Assembly: GCA_020832445.1 (NCBI GenBank)
Contig: JAFIEO010000047.1
Span: forward strand, 1 to 64,000
DNA from: Paracoccaceae bacterium
Lineage (GTDB): Bacteria; Pseudomonadota; Alphaproteobacteria; Rhodobacterales; Rhodobacteraceae
Direction: 5' to 3'
Length of the DNA: 64,000 nt
Positions within the stretch are counted from its first letter, which is position 1, and each line of letters opens with the position of its first letter. The notes below the pieces were generated by a model. That model did not search any database and was not told the origin of the DNA. It saw nothing but the letters and a program-made list of their open reading frames with translations. The translations under genes were made by a program, and so were the position numbers. Of the stretch, positions 7,748 through 16,562 are shown piece by piece.

Positions 7748-8853
7748 CGAAATTGCTCGCTGTTTTTCTATGGTGTGTGATTGCGCTGTCTGCACTGACG
7801 CCTGCTGTCGCCCAGACAAGACTGAAGGATCTTGTGGAGTTTGATGGTGTGCGTGGCAATGATCTGGTCGGATACGGGCTGGTTGTTGGCCTGAACGGAA
7901 CCGGTGACGGGGTGCGCAACTCCCCTTTTACCGAAGAAATCATGGTAACGATTCTTGAACGGCTGGGCGTGAATGTCACGGGCGAGCAGTTCAGACCCCG
8001 CAACGTCGCGGCGGTTATTGTCACGGCGTCGCTGCCGCCCTTCGCCCGCGCAGGCTCACGTATAGACGTGTCAGTCTCGGCCATTGGTGATGCATCCAGT
8101 TTGCATGGCGGCACGCTTGTGATGACACCCCTTAACGGGGCGGATGGGAACATCTATGCCGTGGCACAAGGCAGCATTCTGTCAGGGGGGGTCAGCATCG
8201 CGGGCGAGGCCGCCGCTGAAATCCGCGGTGTGCCAACCTCGGGGGTGATACCGTTTGGTGCCCGTATCGAGCGCGAGGTCGAGTTCGCATTGTCTTCGCT
8301 GAGAACCTTGCGGTTGTCATTGAGAAACGCCGACTTTTCGACAGCCGAAACGATTGAGCGCGCGATAAACGCGCAGGTGCAGCGAAACATTGCGACGATG
8401 CTGGATTCTGGCACGGTTGAGATAGACGTGTCCCGTGCCAATGTTGCGTCGACGGCCCATTTGATCAGCCAGATTGAGAATATTCTGGTCGTCCCGCAAA
8501 CGCGTGCCCGCGTTGTGATGGATCAGCGATCCGGCACTGTCGTCATCGGCAGCGATGTTCAGATCAGCCATGTTGCGGTTTCGCAAGGAACCTTGACGTT
8601 GCGTGTCGAAGAAGCGCCGCTTGTTGTGCAGCCCAACCCCTTTACCGACGGGGAGGCCGTGGTGGTTCCAAGAACGCGGGTCGGGCTGGAGGATAATGAT
8701 GAACTCGCCTTGTTCGAGTTGCCGGCCGCGACAACACTTACCGATGTTGTCGAGGGGTTGACTGCGCTGGGCGTTGGGCCAAGGGAATTGATCGATTTGC
8801 TAAGCACCATCCATGCGGCGGGTGCGCTGCATGCCGATCTGCTTATTCGTTGA
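7744..8853 (+). CDS. flgI: Flagellar P-ring protein FlgI
   Basis: This 369-residue protein is the precursor of the periplasmic P-ring, the bushing around the rod in the peptidoglycan. A Sec signal peptide covers about residues 1-24 (ending TPAVAQ). It is followed by the highly conserved TRLKDLVEFDGVRGNDLVGYGLVVGLNGTGDG, here seen as consecutive shorter blocks. Further family blocks are FTEEIMVTILERLGVN, RPRNVAAVIVTASLPPFARAG and the C-terminal DVVEGLTALGVGPRELIDLL. The length is standard. It is the last gene of the motB-flgE-flgK-flgL-flgI run. Confidence 0.96.
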   Translation: MTKLLAVFLWCVIALSALTPAVAQTRLKDLVEFDGVRGNDLVGYGLVVGLNGTGDGVRNSPFTEEIMVTILERLGVNVTGEQFRPRNVAAVIVTASLPPFARAGSRIDVSVSAIGDASSLHGGTLVMTPLNGADGNIYAVAQGSILSGGVSIAGEAAAEIRGVPTSGVIPFGARIEREVEFALSSLRTLRLSLRNADFSTAETIERAINAQVQRNIATMLDSGTVEIDVSRANVASTAHLISQIENILVVPQTRARVVMDQRSGTVVIGSDVQISHVAVSQGTLTLRVEEAPLVVQPNPFTDGEAVVVPRTRVGLEDNDELALFELPAATTLTDVVEGLTALGVGPRELIDLLSTIHAAGALHADLLIR

Positions 8854-9236
8854 GAGGGGGGGCGAGTTCGCATCGTTTCGGGCTGGCCGTTCTTCCAGCG
8901 GTTTTGAGCGCCTGAAATACAAATGAAGGCATGGCTGTGTTCATGCGATCTACAGGCACTGGTTCGTTACGGCACATAGTGTCGAGGGGGTGAAGGTTCA
9001 CCTGCCCGGTCAAGGCAATGCCACGGGATGCCAAAACCTTGGCGGCGCAATGCGCGCGCGTCAGGTCGCAGGGCGGCCCCGTTCCCCCCTGCGCTGGGGC
9101 AGGAGGAGTGGATCGGGGCGGCGCGCATGGCCCCCAGTGCCTGACCGTGTTCGGCCTGCATTCAGGCGACAGGTTCCGGCCTGTTCACAACGCGTTCGAG
9201 GGGCCGAACACTGCTGCCCGTATTCCGCGATATACT
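8854..9236. other. 383-base gap between convergent flgI and hutC, no gene
   Basis: I find no supportable gene. A weak hairpin at 8881-8899 (GGCTGG with CCAGC, then GGTTTT) could terminate flgI transcription. Open frames exist on both strands, including a minus-strand stretch of about 63 codons from a TTG at 9034, but they lack ribosome-binding sites and family features. The sequence may be a decayed gene remnant. It does not resemble the palindromic repeat found at the other two convergent junctions. Confidence 0.5.
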
Positions 9237-9950
9237 TTATATGCCTGTTACCAACCGGTGGCCCTGTGCATGATACAGTTGCAACATCCCGATCAACCGC
9301 GCCTGCCGCCAGCTGGTTCGTGTGATCAGCAGCGTTGGCGTGTCGGGCGCGGCGTGCAGGGCATCGGATACAGGTGCGGGGGGGCGAACCGCTTCGATTG
9401 TGATTTGCGCACGGGTCAAGGGCACGTTCCGCAACAGCCATTCATCTGCGGGCGTTGTTTCCAGTATGTCGCGCGATAGTCCCTGAACGGTTGCAGGCAG
9501 CAACCAGCGATGTTCGACCTGATGGGGTATGCCGTCCGCCAGATGCACCGCCGCGATAAACAAAAGCGGCGTCCCCGCAGGCAGGCCCAGTTCTGGCGCA
9601 AGTGCAGGGTCGGGCAGCCGTTCGCCCGCGTCCAGCAGCTGATACCCTGCGACATGCCCCGCTTTGCGGATTGCTTCGGCGATGATGGGCACGTCAAGCG
9701 GGGCCTTGCGCACGGGATTGGCCGAAACGGTGGTCCCGCCCTTGCGCTTGCGGTCCAGAAATCCCGCTGTTGCCAGATCGCGCAAGGCACGCCCGACAGT
9801 GGAACGTGTGCAATCGTAATGCGCGGCCAGTTCCACTTCGCGTGGAATCTGGTCGCCGGGTTTCCAGACACCCGACTGGATGCGCCCCAGAAGGTCGCGG
9901 CGAATGGCCTTCCAGTCGGCTTTGCCAGAGGGGGCAGGGGGGGGTGTCAC
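9237..9950 (-). CDS. hutC: GntR/HutC-family repressor of histidine utilisation
   Basis: This 237-residue transcription factor has an N-terminal GntR winged helix-turn-helix (WKAIRRDLLGRIQSGVWKPGD, then EVELAAHYDCTRSTVGRALRDLATAGFLDRKRKGG, residues 13-75). A UTRA ligand-binding domain follows (about 90-232), ending in the family-typical LYHAQGHRLVTG. HutC proteins repress hut genes and are released by urocanate or formiminoglutamate. Its ATG overlaps the hutF stop by four bases, so hutF and hutC are co-transcribed and the repressor is probably autoregulated. Confidence 0.9.
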   Translation of the reverse strand: MTPPPAPSGKADWKAIRRDLLGRIQSGVWKPGDQIPREVELAAHYDCTRSTVGRALRDLATAGFLDRKRKGGTTVSANPVRKAPLDVPIIAEAIRKAGHVAGYQLLDAGERLPDPALAPELGLPAGTPLLFIAAVHLADGIPHQVEHRWLLPATVQGLSRDILETTPADEWLLRNVPLTRAQITIEAVRPPAPVSDALHAAPDTPTLLITRTSWRQARLIGMLQLYHAQGHRLVTGI

Positions 9951-11326
9951 ATCACATCTCTCAATCGTGCCAGAACGCGCCGGTAGTCGGTGGTGATCGA
10001 CGCCTTGTGGATATGCTCGCCCGCACGCACCACATGCCGACCCGCCGACCAGACATCAGCAATGCAGCGATTATCACCTGAAAAAATCACTGTATCAAGG
10101 ACCAGATCCCCGCAGCGCCCCTCTAGGTCAGTCTGGTGCCCGTCCAGCGCGACAAGATCTGCCCACAAGCCTGTCGCAATCGATCCGGCGGCGCGTCCGG
10201 CAGCCTTTGCCCCGCCGGATGCCGCACCCTGCCACAGAACCCGCCCGGTCGAGCATTCGCGGGTTGCCAGAACAGCGCGGCTGTGGTCGCGCAAACGCTG
10301 CGAATATTCCAGCCCGCGCAATTCTTCGGTCAGGGAAATGCGAATGTTTGAATCACTGCCAATGCCGAACCGCCCGCCATGTTCCAAAAACCGCGCACCG
10401 TCAAAAATGCCGTCCCCAAGGCTGGCTTCGGTTATCGGGCACAGCCCTGCAACCGCGTTTGATCCGGCCAGCGCGACAGTTTCCGCCGGGGTCATCTGGG
10501 TGCAGTGGATCAGGCACCAACGATCCGAAAGTGGCGCATTGTCCAGCAGCCATTCGACGGGCCGTGCGCCAAGTGCCGCGTGCACTTCGGTGACTTCTTC
10601 AACCTGTTCGGCCAGATGCATATGCACAACGCGCGGCCCCGCAAGTTCGGCGCAGAACGCCAGATCATCCGGTTGCACAGCGCGCAGCGAATGGGGCGCA
10701 ATGCCAAGGGCGCTGTCCGCAGGTAGGGTGGCAAGGGTTTTGTCCGTGGCGGCCACGAGTTGCGCAAACCGGTCGCGGGTATTGCCGAAACGCTGCTGAC
10801 CGGGTGCAAGGGGGCGGCGGTCGCACCCGCCAAACCGGTACAGAACCGGCAGCAATGTCAGGCCCATGCCAGTTTGTTCGGCGGCGGCACAAATACCGTC
10901 GGCCATTTCCGACAATTTGTCATAGGGGCGACCGTCAGGCTGGTGGTGCAGGTAATGAAATTCCGCCAGCGCACCGAACCCCGCCTGTAGCATTTCCATC
11001 TGCACCATGGCGGCAATCGCGCGGGCGTCATCGGGTGTCAGATGGTCCAGAAAGCGGAACATCAACCGCCGCCATGTCCAGAATGTGTCGCGCGGGTCGG
11101 GGCCGCGCGCTTCGGTCATGCCTGCCATGGCGCGCTGGAATGCGTGGCTGTGCAGGTTCACGGGCGCGGGCAAAAGCGTGTCCACGACATGCCCTTGCCG
11201 GGGTGCATCGGCGGTGACGGACGCAATCCGCCCCAGTGTGTCGACATGCACCAGCACATCATTCGCCCATCCGTTTGGCAGCAAGGCCTGCCGTGCCCAA
11301 ATCATCTGATCGTTTTTCATCTTCAT
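9947..11326 (-). CDS. hutF: Formimidoylglutamate deiminase HutF
   Basis: This is an amidohydrolase of about 459 residues that converts N-formimino-L-glutamate to N-formyl-L-glutamate and ammonia, a step of the five-step histidine pathway. Visible metal-site motifs are LPAPVNLHSHAFQRAMAG (HxH), ALAEFHYLHH, VHMHLAEQ, CLIHCTQ and IGSDSNIRISL, all in the expected order. The start is uncertain: in-frame ATGs lie at 11353, 11326, 11320 and 11305 and none has a clear ribosome-binding site. 11326 gives a family-typical length. It is transcribed away from hutG, and the small space between them probably holds the shared control site. Confidence 0.92.
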   Translation of the reverse strand: MKMKNDQMIWARQALLPNGWANDVLVHVDTLGRIASVTADAPRQGHVVDTLLPAPVNLHSHAFQRAMAGMTEARGPDPRDTFWTWRRLMFRFLDHLTPDDARAIAAMVQMEMLQAGFGALAEFHYLHHQPDGRPYDKLSEMADGICAAAEQTGMGLTLLPVLYRFGGCDRRPLAPGQQRFGNTRDRFAQLVAATDKTLATLPADSALGIAPHSLRAVQPDDLAFCAELAGPRVVHMHLAEQVEEVTEVHAALGARPVEWLLDNAPLSDRWCLIHCTQMTPAETVALAGSNAVAGLCPITEASLGDGIFDGARFLEHGGRFGIGSDSNIRISLTEELRGLEYSQRLRDHSRAVLATRECSTGRVLWQGAASGGAKAAGRAAGSIATGLWADLVALDGHQTDLEGRCGDLVLDTVIFSGDNRCIADVWSAGRHVVRAGEHIHKASITTDYRRVLARLRDVM

Positions 11327-11327
11327 A

Positions 11328-11358
11328 TTGACACTGTTATTATGCTTACGCATATTAA
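11328..11358 (+). promoter_or_regulatory. Divergent hutF/hutG promoter region with palindrome
   Basis: TTGACA at 11328-11333 is a consensus -35 for hutG. CATATT at 11351-11356, after a 17-base spacer, could serve as the -10. Inside the spacer and -10 lies the inverted repeat TATGC-TTAC-GCATA (11341-11354). Its position would let a bound repressor block both hutG and hutF, making it a candidate HutC operator. The palindrome is seen; the role is inferred. Confidence 0.45.
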
Positions 11359-11390
11359 TGGCACGAACTTTACGCGAAGGGAATAGCCCA

Positions 11391-12209
11391 GTGCAAGACA
11401 GTGCCGCAGCCAGCCCGAAGGGCCAGCCCTTCAGCGCCCGTCAGGGCGGCAGCCCGCTGGTTCTGGCGATCCCGCATGCGGGATCGCATATTCCTGATGA
11501 TGTGCGCGTGGCGCTGAACGACACGGGGCGCGCCCTGTCAGATACCGACTGGCATATGGACCGTGTCTATGACGGGTTGGTGGATGATGTAACTGTCGTG
11601 TCGGCGCGGTTTCACCGCTATGTCATTGACGCCAACCGCGATCCGTCCGGTGCCAGCCTGTATCCGGGGCAGAACACCACGGGGCTGGTGCCGCTGACGG
11701 ATTTTGACGGAAATCCCCTTTGGCAGAATGAACCGGATGCGGATGCGGCTGCGATCGAGGCGCGGCGCGCGCAGTTCCACGCGCCCTATCATGCGGCGCT
11801 GGCGGCGGAACTGGCGCGCGTCAAGGCGCTGCACGGCTTTGCCATCTTATATGATTGCCATTCCATCCGGTCCGACATTCCGTTTCTGTTTGACGGCACA
11901 TTGCCGGATTTCAATATCGGCACCAATCATGGTGTGACCTGTGCGCCAACCCTTCAGGCGGTGGCCTTGCGCCATTGCGCGGCGGCGGCGGGGTTTAGCC
12001 ATGTGGTGAATGGTCGCTTTGTGGGTGGCTGGACAACGCGCCATTATGGCCAGCCTGATCAGGGCATTCATGCCATCCAGATGGAACTGGCCCAATCCAC
12101 TTATATGCAGCAATCCCCGCCCTGGGCCTGGGATGATGACCGCGCCGCGCGTTTGCGCGCGGTTCTGGGACCAATGTTGCGCGACATCGCGGCACTGGAC
12201 CTGTCTTGA
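11391..12209 (+). CDS. hutG: N-formylglutamate deformylase HutG
   Basis: This is an N-formylglutamate amidohydrolase of about 272 residues that releases formate and L-glutamate, the last step after HutF. Family motifs are visible in order: LAIPHAGSHIPDDV, DWHMDRVYDG, VIDANRDPSG, ILYDCHSIRS, GRFVGGWTTRHYG and IQMELAQSTYM. I chose the GTG at 11391 because AAGGGA stands about ten bases upstream and homology starts shortly after. The frame is open back to 11328, but that part overlaps the promoter. It leads an apparent operon with a TAXI-TRAP transporter (34-base gap), which hints that the transporter feeds this pathway. Confidence 0.92.
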   Translation: MQDSAAASPKGQPFSARQGGSPLVLAIPHAGSHIPDDVRVALNDTGRALSDTDWHMDRVYDGLVDDVTVVSARFHRYVIDANRDPSGASLYPGQNTTGLVPLTDFDGNPLWQNEPDADAAAIEARRAQFHAPYHAALAAELARVKALHGFAILYDCHSIRSDIPFLFDGTLPDFNIGTNHGVTCAPTLQAVALRHCAAAAGFSHVVNGRFVGGWTTRHYGQPDQGIHAIQMELAQSTYMQQSPPWAWDDDRAARLRAVLGPMLRDIAALDLS

Positions 12210-12243
12210 ATACAACTGAAAAACCCCAACAAGGAGTGACACT

Positions 12244-13215
12244 ATGAAACATATCACCAGATCACTATGCGCGCTGACGCTGTCGGCGGTGGCACTTGGT
12301 GCGCCTGCAATGGCACAGGAACGCGTGTTTGTCGGCATCGCGACCGGCGGCACCGGCGGCACGTATTACCCGCTGGGCGGCATGCTGGCGCAGCTGATTT
12401 CCAACACCGCTGAACTGGAAGGCAAGCGTATTTCCGCAACTGCCGAAACCGGCAACGCGTCGGTGGCAAATGCCGGGCTGCTGGCACAGGGCGAGATTGA
12501 GACGGCCTTTATCGCCGCCGATATTCTGGATGCCGCCTATCGTGGTGCCAACCAGTTCGAAGGGAATGCTGCGGAAAATATCCGTGCGCTAGGCTCGCTT
12601 TATCCTGAAACCGTGCAGCTTGTGGCACGCGCGGGCGCCAATGTGACCAGCTTTGCCGATATGGCCGGAAAATCCGTATCGTCCGGGTCGCCGGGTTCGG
12701 GCCAGTGGCAGCTTCTGGGTGACCTGCTGGAAGCCCACGGTATGACCCGCGACGATGTGTCTGAAGATTATTCGTCCTTCGCGCAATCGGCGGACAAGCT
12801 GCGCGATGGCAATCTGGATGCGTCGCTGATCACGGCGGGTATTCCCACAGCGTCCATTACCGAACTGGCCAACGGCCATGACATCACTGTGGTGCCGCTG
12901 TCGGGTGCGGAAATTGCGGCGCTTCAGGAAGTGCAGCCTTATTATGCGTCGGTCACGCTGCCCGCAGGCACCTATCGCGGCATAGACGCCGATGTTGAAA
13001 CGCTGGCTGTGCGTGCGATCTGGGCCACGCATGCCGATCTGGACGATGATCTGGCCTATGCCATGGTCAAGGCGCTGTATGAAAACACCGAAACGCTGGC
13101 GCAGGTTCATGTCATGGGCGGCCAGATTTCGCTGGAAACCGCGCTGGAATCCGTCTCGGTGCCGCTGCACCCCGGTGCGGAACGCTTCTACCGTGAAATG
13201 GGCCTGATCGAGTGA
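12244..13215 (+). CDS. TAXI-family TRAP transporter solute-binding protein
   Basis: This is a 323-residue periplasmic binding protein of the TRAP-associated extracytoplasmic immunogenic (TAXI) family. A Sec signal peptide (residues 1-24, ending PAMAQE) is followed by the hallmark IATGGTGGTYYPLGG. Later come SVSSGSPGSGQW, LITAGIPTASI and the C-terminal HPGAERFYREMGL, all typical of TAXI proteins. The start ATG at 12244 has a strong AAGGAGTGAC site. Studied members bind glutamate/glutamine-like ligands. Placement directly behind hutG suggests a histidine-pathway compound or glutamate, as an inference from context. Confidence 0.92.
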   Translation: MKHITRSLCALTLSAVALGAPAMAQERVFVGIATGGTGGTYYPLGGMLAQLISNTAELEGKRISATAETGNASVANAGLLAQGEIETAFIAADILDAAYRGANQFEGNAAENIRALGSLYPETVQLVARAGANVTSFADMAGKSVSSGSPGSGQWQLLGDLLEAHGMTRDDVSEDYSSFAQSADKLRDGNLDASLITAGIPTASITELANGHDITVVPLSGAEIAALQEVQPYYASVTLPAGTYRGIDADVETLAVRAIWATHADLDDDLAYAMVKALYENTETLAQVHVMGGQISLETALESVSVPLHPGAERFYREMGLIE

Positions 13216-13685
13216 TTGGCTTTGGCAAGTGCCGCGCCTTTGCGCTTGCCACTGTGATTTTGGTCATGGGCGGCCCTGCTGCCGCCCATGACTGCATGCC
13301 GCTCGCGCTTGATGTGATCCATGTGCAAGATGGCACGACGCTGGCAAGTTTGCCCGCGCAACCCTTCACGCTGGTCTGGCGCAATTCCGTGACCCATAGC
13401 CTGGTTCAGGCCGATTATATCCTTGGCCCACAGGGGCAGATCATCCAGACCGCCGAACGCTTTGCGGCCCACGGCCCCGGCATGGCCCATGATGGCGCAG
13501 GCTGGCGGATCGAGGGCGGGCAGATGGTGATCGACCTGCACCGCGACGTCGGGCGGCTGATCCTGCGCAGTGCGCCCGCGCATGAAAACCGCCTGATCGC
13601 AGGCGACACGGTGATCGACCTGACCCAGTGGCCCGCCACCCCGCTTGAAATACGTTCGCCCGATTGCAAGGACCCCCCGCCATGA
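13212..13685 (+). CDS. DUF1850 protein of a TAXI-TRAP operon
   Basis: This is a 157-residue exported protein with an N-terminal hydrophobic signal segment (residues 9-25, ending AAAHD). It has the conserved FTLVWRNSVTHSLVQADY block and a late RSAPAHENRL segment, matching DUF1850. This family nearly always sits between TAXI binding proteins and fused TRAP permeases, as it does here; its biochemical role is not known. The start is a GTG at 13212 overlapping the stop of the preceding gene. The end overlaps the next ATG by four bases, so all three are translationally coupled. Confidence 0.82.
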   Translation: MIGFGKCRAFALATVILVMGGPAAAHDCMPLALDVIHVQDGTTLASLPAQPFTLVWRNSVTHSLVQADYILGPQGQIIQTAERFAAHGPGMAHDGAGWRIEGGQMVIDLHRDVGRLILRSAPAHENRLIAGDTVIDLTQWPATPLEIRSPDCKDPPP

Positions 13686-15910
13686 GCACATCTGCCCCCA
13701 AAAGCGATCTGACCGCCGCCGAAATGGAAGCGCTGGTTCGCAAATATGACAGCGAAACCAATTTTCGCCGCCTGACGGGTGTGACAGGGCTGGTGGTGAC
13801 GCTGGCCTGCATCGTGCTGAGTGTGTTTCACATCTACACATCGGGTTTCGGGCTGTTGAATGAAGTCATGCACAGATCTGTGCATATGAGTTTCATCATG
13901 CCGCTGGTGTTTTTGCTGTTTCCGCGCACGCGCGCGGAAAAACCGGCGCGCGCATGGGGGTTCGGGCTGGCATTCGCGGCGTTCTACGTCTTTTTGGGCG
14001 TGCAACTGGCCGATGCCCTAAGCGGGCGCATACCTGACATGGCGCGCTGGGGGCTGATTGGCGTCAGCTTCGCGCTGGCGCTGACCGCGCTGCCCATCAA
14101 TGCGCTGGGCGGGCAGGGCAACCGTGTGTCGGTGATGGACTGGCCGCTGGCGATCGCGGGTGGCGGGTCATCGCTGTATCTGATCGTATTTTTCGATTCG
14201 ATCTTCATTCAGAATGTCGGGTTCCCGCAGCCGCTGGATTATGTGATGGGCCTGCTGGCCATTATCATGGTGCTGGAAGCCGCACGCCGCACCATGGGCG
14301 AGGTGCTGCCCGTTATCGGCACATTGGCACTGCTTTATGCAATATTCGGCCCCTATCTGCCGGGTGATCTGGCGCATCGGGGCTATAATATCATCCGGCT
14401 GGTCAATCACCTGTATCTGGGCACCGAGGGGATTTACGGCATCGCCATCGGGGTGGTGGCGACATTCGTGTTTCATTTCGTGCTGTTCGGGGTTCTGGCG
14501 CAGAAATCGGGGCTGGGTCAGTTGTTCATTGATCTGGCCAGCATCGTCGCAGGCCGCTACGCGGGCGGCCCTGCCAAGGTGGCGGTGGTGTCATCGGGGT
14601 TTTTTGGCATGATCTCCGGCTCTCCGGTGGCGAATACGGTGACGACGGGTGCCTTCACGATTCCCATGATGAAATCCAAGGGGTTTTCAGGCCGGTTTGC
14701 CGCCGCGACCGAAGCCTCGGCCAGTTGTGGCGGGCAGGTGACCCCGCCCATCATGGGCGCGGCCGCGTTTGTGATGACCGAAATGCTGGGCGTGCCTTAT
14801 AACGAGTTGATCCTGATTGCCATTATTCCGGCCGCGTTTCATTATCTGTCCACGCTGTTCATGGTGCATCTGGAAGCGAAACGCCTGAATCTGGAAGGGA
14901 TCGCGCCCGACAAACTGCCGCAATTCATGGATGTTCTTGCGCGCTCGTGGCACCTGTTCATTCCGCTGATTGTCATGGTCACGCTGCTGTTGATGAAATT
15001 CACCCCGTTTCTTGCGGCCTTCTGGGGGATTATCCTGACGATCGTATGTTCCTTTATTCCGGTCACGCTGCAACTTGTGGGCTTGGGCCAACGCATGGAT
15101 GCCAGCAGCGCATTGACCCCGATGAAGTTGCAGGACGCGCTGAAAAGCGGCGCGCAGCAATCCATCGCCATCACGGCGGCCTGTGCTTGTGTGGGCTTTA
15201 TTCTGGGGGTCACAACGCTGACGGGTATGGGGTTCAAATTCTCTGGTGCGGTGATTGACGGTGCCGCATGGATGGGGGCCACGATTTCCGCACTGGACCC
15301 GCTGGGTTTCTTGTCGCAGAACGGCACAACGCTGTTTTTCGCGCTGATTTTTGTGGCGATTGCCTGCATCATCATGGGCGCGGGGATTCCCACAACGCCC
15401 ACCTATATCATCCTTGCCGCCATCGCAGCACCCGCCTTGCAGCAACTGGGCGTGCCGCTTCTGGCCACGCATTTCTTCGTGTTCTATTACGGGGTTCTGG
15501 CCGATATTACGCCGCCGGTGGCCTTGGCCGCCTATGCGGGTGCAGGGATTGCGAAATCCGACCCCATGAAAACCGGCATGACGGCGTTCCGCCTGTCGAT
15601 GGGCAAGGCGTTGGTTCCGATGATGTTCATCTATGCGCCCGCGCTGTTGTTCATTGATTTCACATGGTGGGATTTCATGCTGGCGCTGTCGTCAGGGGTG
15701 CTGTCCATTGTGGCGCTGTCGGTGGCCTATATCGGGTTTTTCAAGACAAGTGTGGAACGGTGGGAAAAATGGGTGCTTAGCCTTGCGGGGCTGGCCTTGG
15801 TCGCCCACGACCTGACGACGATTGTTCTAAGTGCAACGGTGGTGCTGGCGATCTTGTGGCGCAATAGCCGCAAGCCGCCCGATACAGGCGTGCCGCGCCC
15901 GCAAGACTGA
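13682..15910 (+). CDS. TRAP transporter fused permease (TAXI type, DctQ+DctM)
   Basis: This is a 742-residue inner-membrane permease in which the small four-helix (Q) and large (M) TRAP subunits are fused, the rule for TAXI systems. After a hydrophilic N-terminus come many hydrophobic helices. The M-domain blocks are GSPVANTVTTGAFTIPMMK, EASASCGGQVTPPIMGAAAF and MGAGIPTTPTYIILA; ADITPPVALAAYAGAGIA is the second half-site. It drives Na+ or H+-coupled uptake of the ligand delivered by the TAXI protein. The ATG at 13682 has AAGGA upstream; an earlier in-frame ATG at 13664 is less likely. Confidence 0.93.
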   Translation: MSTSAPKSDLTAAEMEALVRKYDSETNFRRLTGVTGLVVTLACIVLSVFHIYTSGFGLLNEVMHRSVHMSFIMPLVFLLFPRTRAEKPARAWGFGLAFAAFYVFLGVQLADALSGRIPDMARWGLIGVSFALALTALPINALGGQGNRVSVMDWPLAIAGGGSSLYLIVFFDSIFIQNVGFPQPLDYVMGLLAIIMVLEAARRTMGEVLPVIGTLALLYAIFGPYLPGDLAHRGYNIIRLVNHLYLGTEGIYGIAIGVVATFVFHFVLFGVLAQKSGLGQLFIDLASIVAGRYAGGPAKVAVVSSGFFGMISGSPVANTVTTGAFTIPMMKSKGFSGRFAAATEASASCGGQVTPPIMGAAAFVMTEMLGVPYNELILIAIIPAAFHYLSTLFMVHLEAKRLNLEGIAPDKLPQFMDVLARSWHLFIPLIVMVTLLLMKFTPFLAAFWGIILTIVCSFIPVTLQLVGLGQRMDASSALTPMKLQDALKSGAQQSIAITAACACVGFILGVTTLTGMGFKFSGAVIDGAAWMGATISALDPLGFLSQNGTTLFFALIFVAIACIIMGAGIPTTPTYIILAAIAAPALQQLGVPLLATHFFVFYYGVLADITPPVALAAYAGAGIAKSDPMKTGMTAFRLSMGKALVPMMFIYAPALLFIDFTWWDFMLALSSGVLSIVALSVAYIGFFKTSVERWEKWVLSLAGLALVAHDLTTIVLSATVVLAILWRNSRKPPDTGVPRPQD

Positions 15911-15927
15911 CGGTTTGCCCAAATGAC

Positions 15928-15960
15928 AAGGCCCGCAACTGAAACCGGTGCGGGCCTTTA
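15928..15960. terminator. Bidirectional terminator between TRAP permease and ridA-like gene
   Basis: AAGGCCCGCA (15928-15937) and TGCGGGCCTT (15949-15958) form a perfect 10-base-pair stem with an 11-base loop. It ends in TTTA on the plus strand and is flanked by A on the other side. It lies between two convergent genes and can stop both. Confidence 0.85.
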
Positions 15961-15981
15961 TCCTGGGTTATGGGTGTCGCA

Positions 15982-16470
15982 TCAGGGGCGCACGGCCACC
16001 ACTTCGATTTCAACCAGCCAATGCGGGTTTGCCAGACCGGCAACCTCAAACACCGAACGGGTGGGCAGGTTGGGTTGGTCTTCGGTGCCAAAGAACTGCA
16101 CATATCCATCCATGAAGCCGCCGAAATCCATCTGGCCGCTGTCATCGGCCACCAGATAGACCTGCATTTTCACGACATCCGACATCGTCAGGTCAAGATC
16201 TTCCAGCGTGCTGTTGATCCGGCCCAGAACGGAGATGGTCTGCGCTTCGGTGTCGCCGAATGCCGCTGCGGTATTGGGTTCCGCGTCCGTGTTTGTAACG
16301 CCGGGAACCGCGCCGCTAAGATAGACCAGTGTTGCATCTGCCGGAATTTCAACGGCGCGCAGGATTGGGAAATCTGATCCCGGATTTTTGTGGCGCACGA
16401 CTTCGGCCTGCGCGACACCGCCCAGCAAAAGGGATGCAGCAAGTGCCGGAAGAAGGGTTTTGTTCAACAT
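15982..16470 (-). CDS. Exported RidA/YjgF-family imine deaminase
   Basis: This is a 162-residue RidA-superfamily protein with a clear Sec signal peptide (MLNKTLLPALAASLLLGG, cleavage near AQA, residue 22). Typical RidA is about 130 residues and cytosolic. The RidA core is intact: LVYLSGAVPG, DVVKMQVYL, PTRSVFEVAGL with the catalytic Arg, and LVEIEVVAV with the catalytic Glu. RidA hydrolyses reactive imines/enamines to the carbonyl compound and ammonia. It follows an exported amine oxidase and a cytochrome c on the same strand, so it probably acts on the imine product in the periplasm (inference). The earlier in-frame start at 16542 would bury the signal peptide and is less likely. Confidence 0.85.
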   Translation of the reverse strand: MLNKTLLPALAASLLLGGVAQAEVVRHKNPGSDFPILRAVEIPADATLVYLSGAVPGVTNTDAEPNTAAAFGDTEAQTISVLGRINSTLEDLDLTMSDVVKMQVYLVADDSGQMDFGGFMDGYVQFFGTEDQPNLPTRSVFEVAGLANPHWLVEIEVVAVRP

Positions 16471-16499
16471 GTCTGGTTCCTTGGTGATGAAAGTGATTC

Positions 16500-16529
16500 T
16501 GGCGGCCAGCCACACGGGGCCGGCCGCCA
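16500..16529 (-). other. Intercistronic hairpin between cytochrome c and ridA-like genes
   Basis: TGGCGGCC (16500-16507) and GGCCGCCA (16522-16529) form a perfect 8-base-pair stem in the 92-base gap between the two genes. No T-run follows on the transcribed strand, so it is more likely a processing or stabilising hairpin than a terminator. Confidence 0.5.
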
Positions 16530-16562
16530 ATTTTGTCCGCAACGCGTGAAGGCGCGTGGTGG

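Noticed and set aside
8843-9034. 63-codon minus-strand frame from a TTG in the flgI-hutC gap
   Set aside because: The start is a TTG without a ribosome-binding site, the frame runs into the flgI end, and upstream codons do not look coding. It may be a relic.
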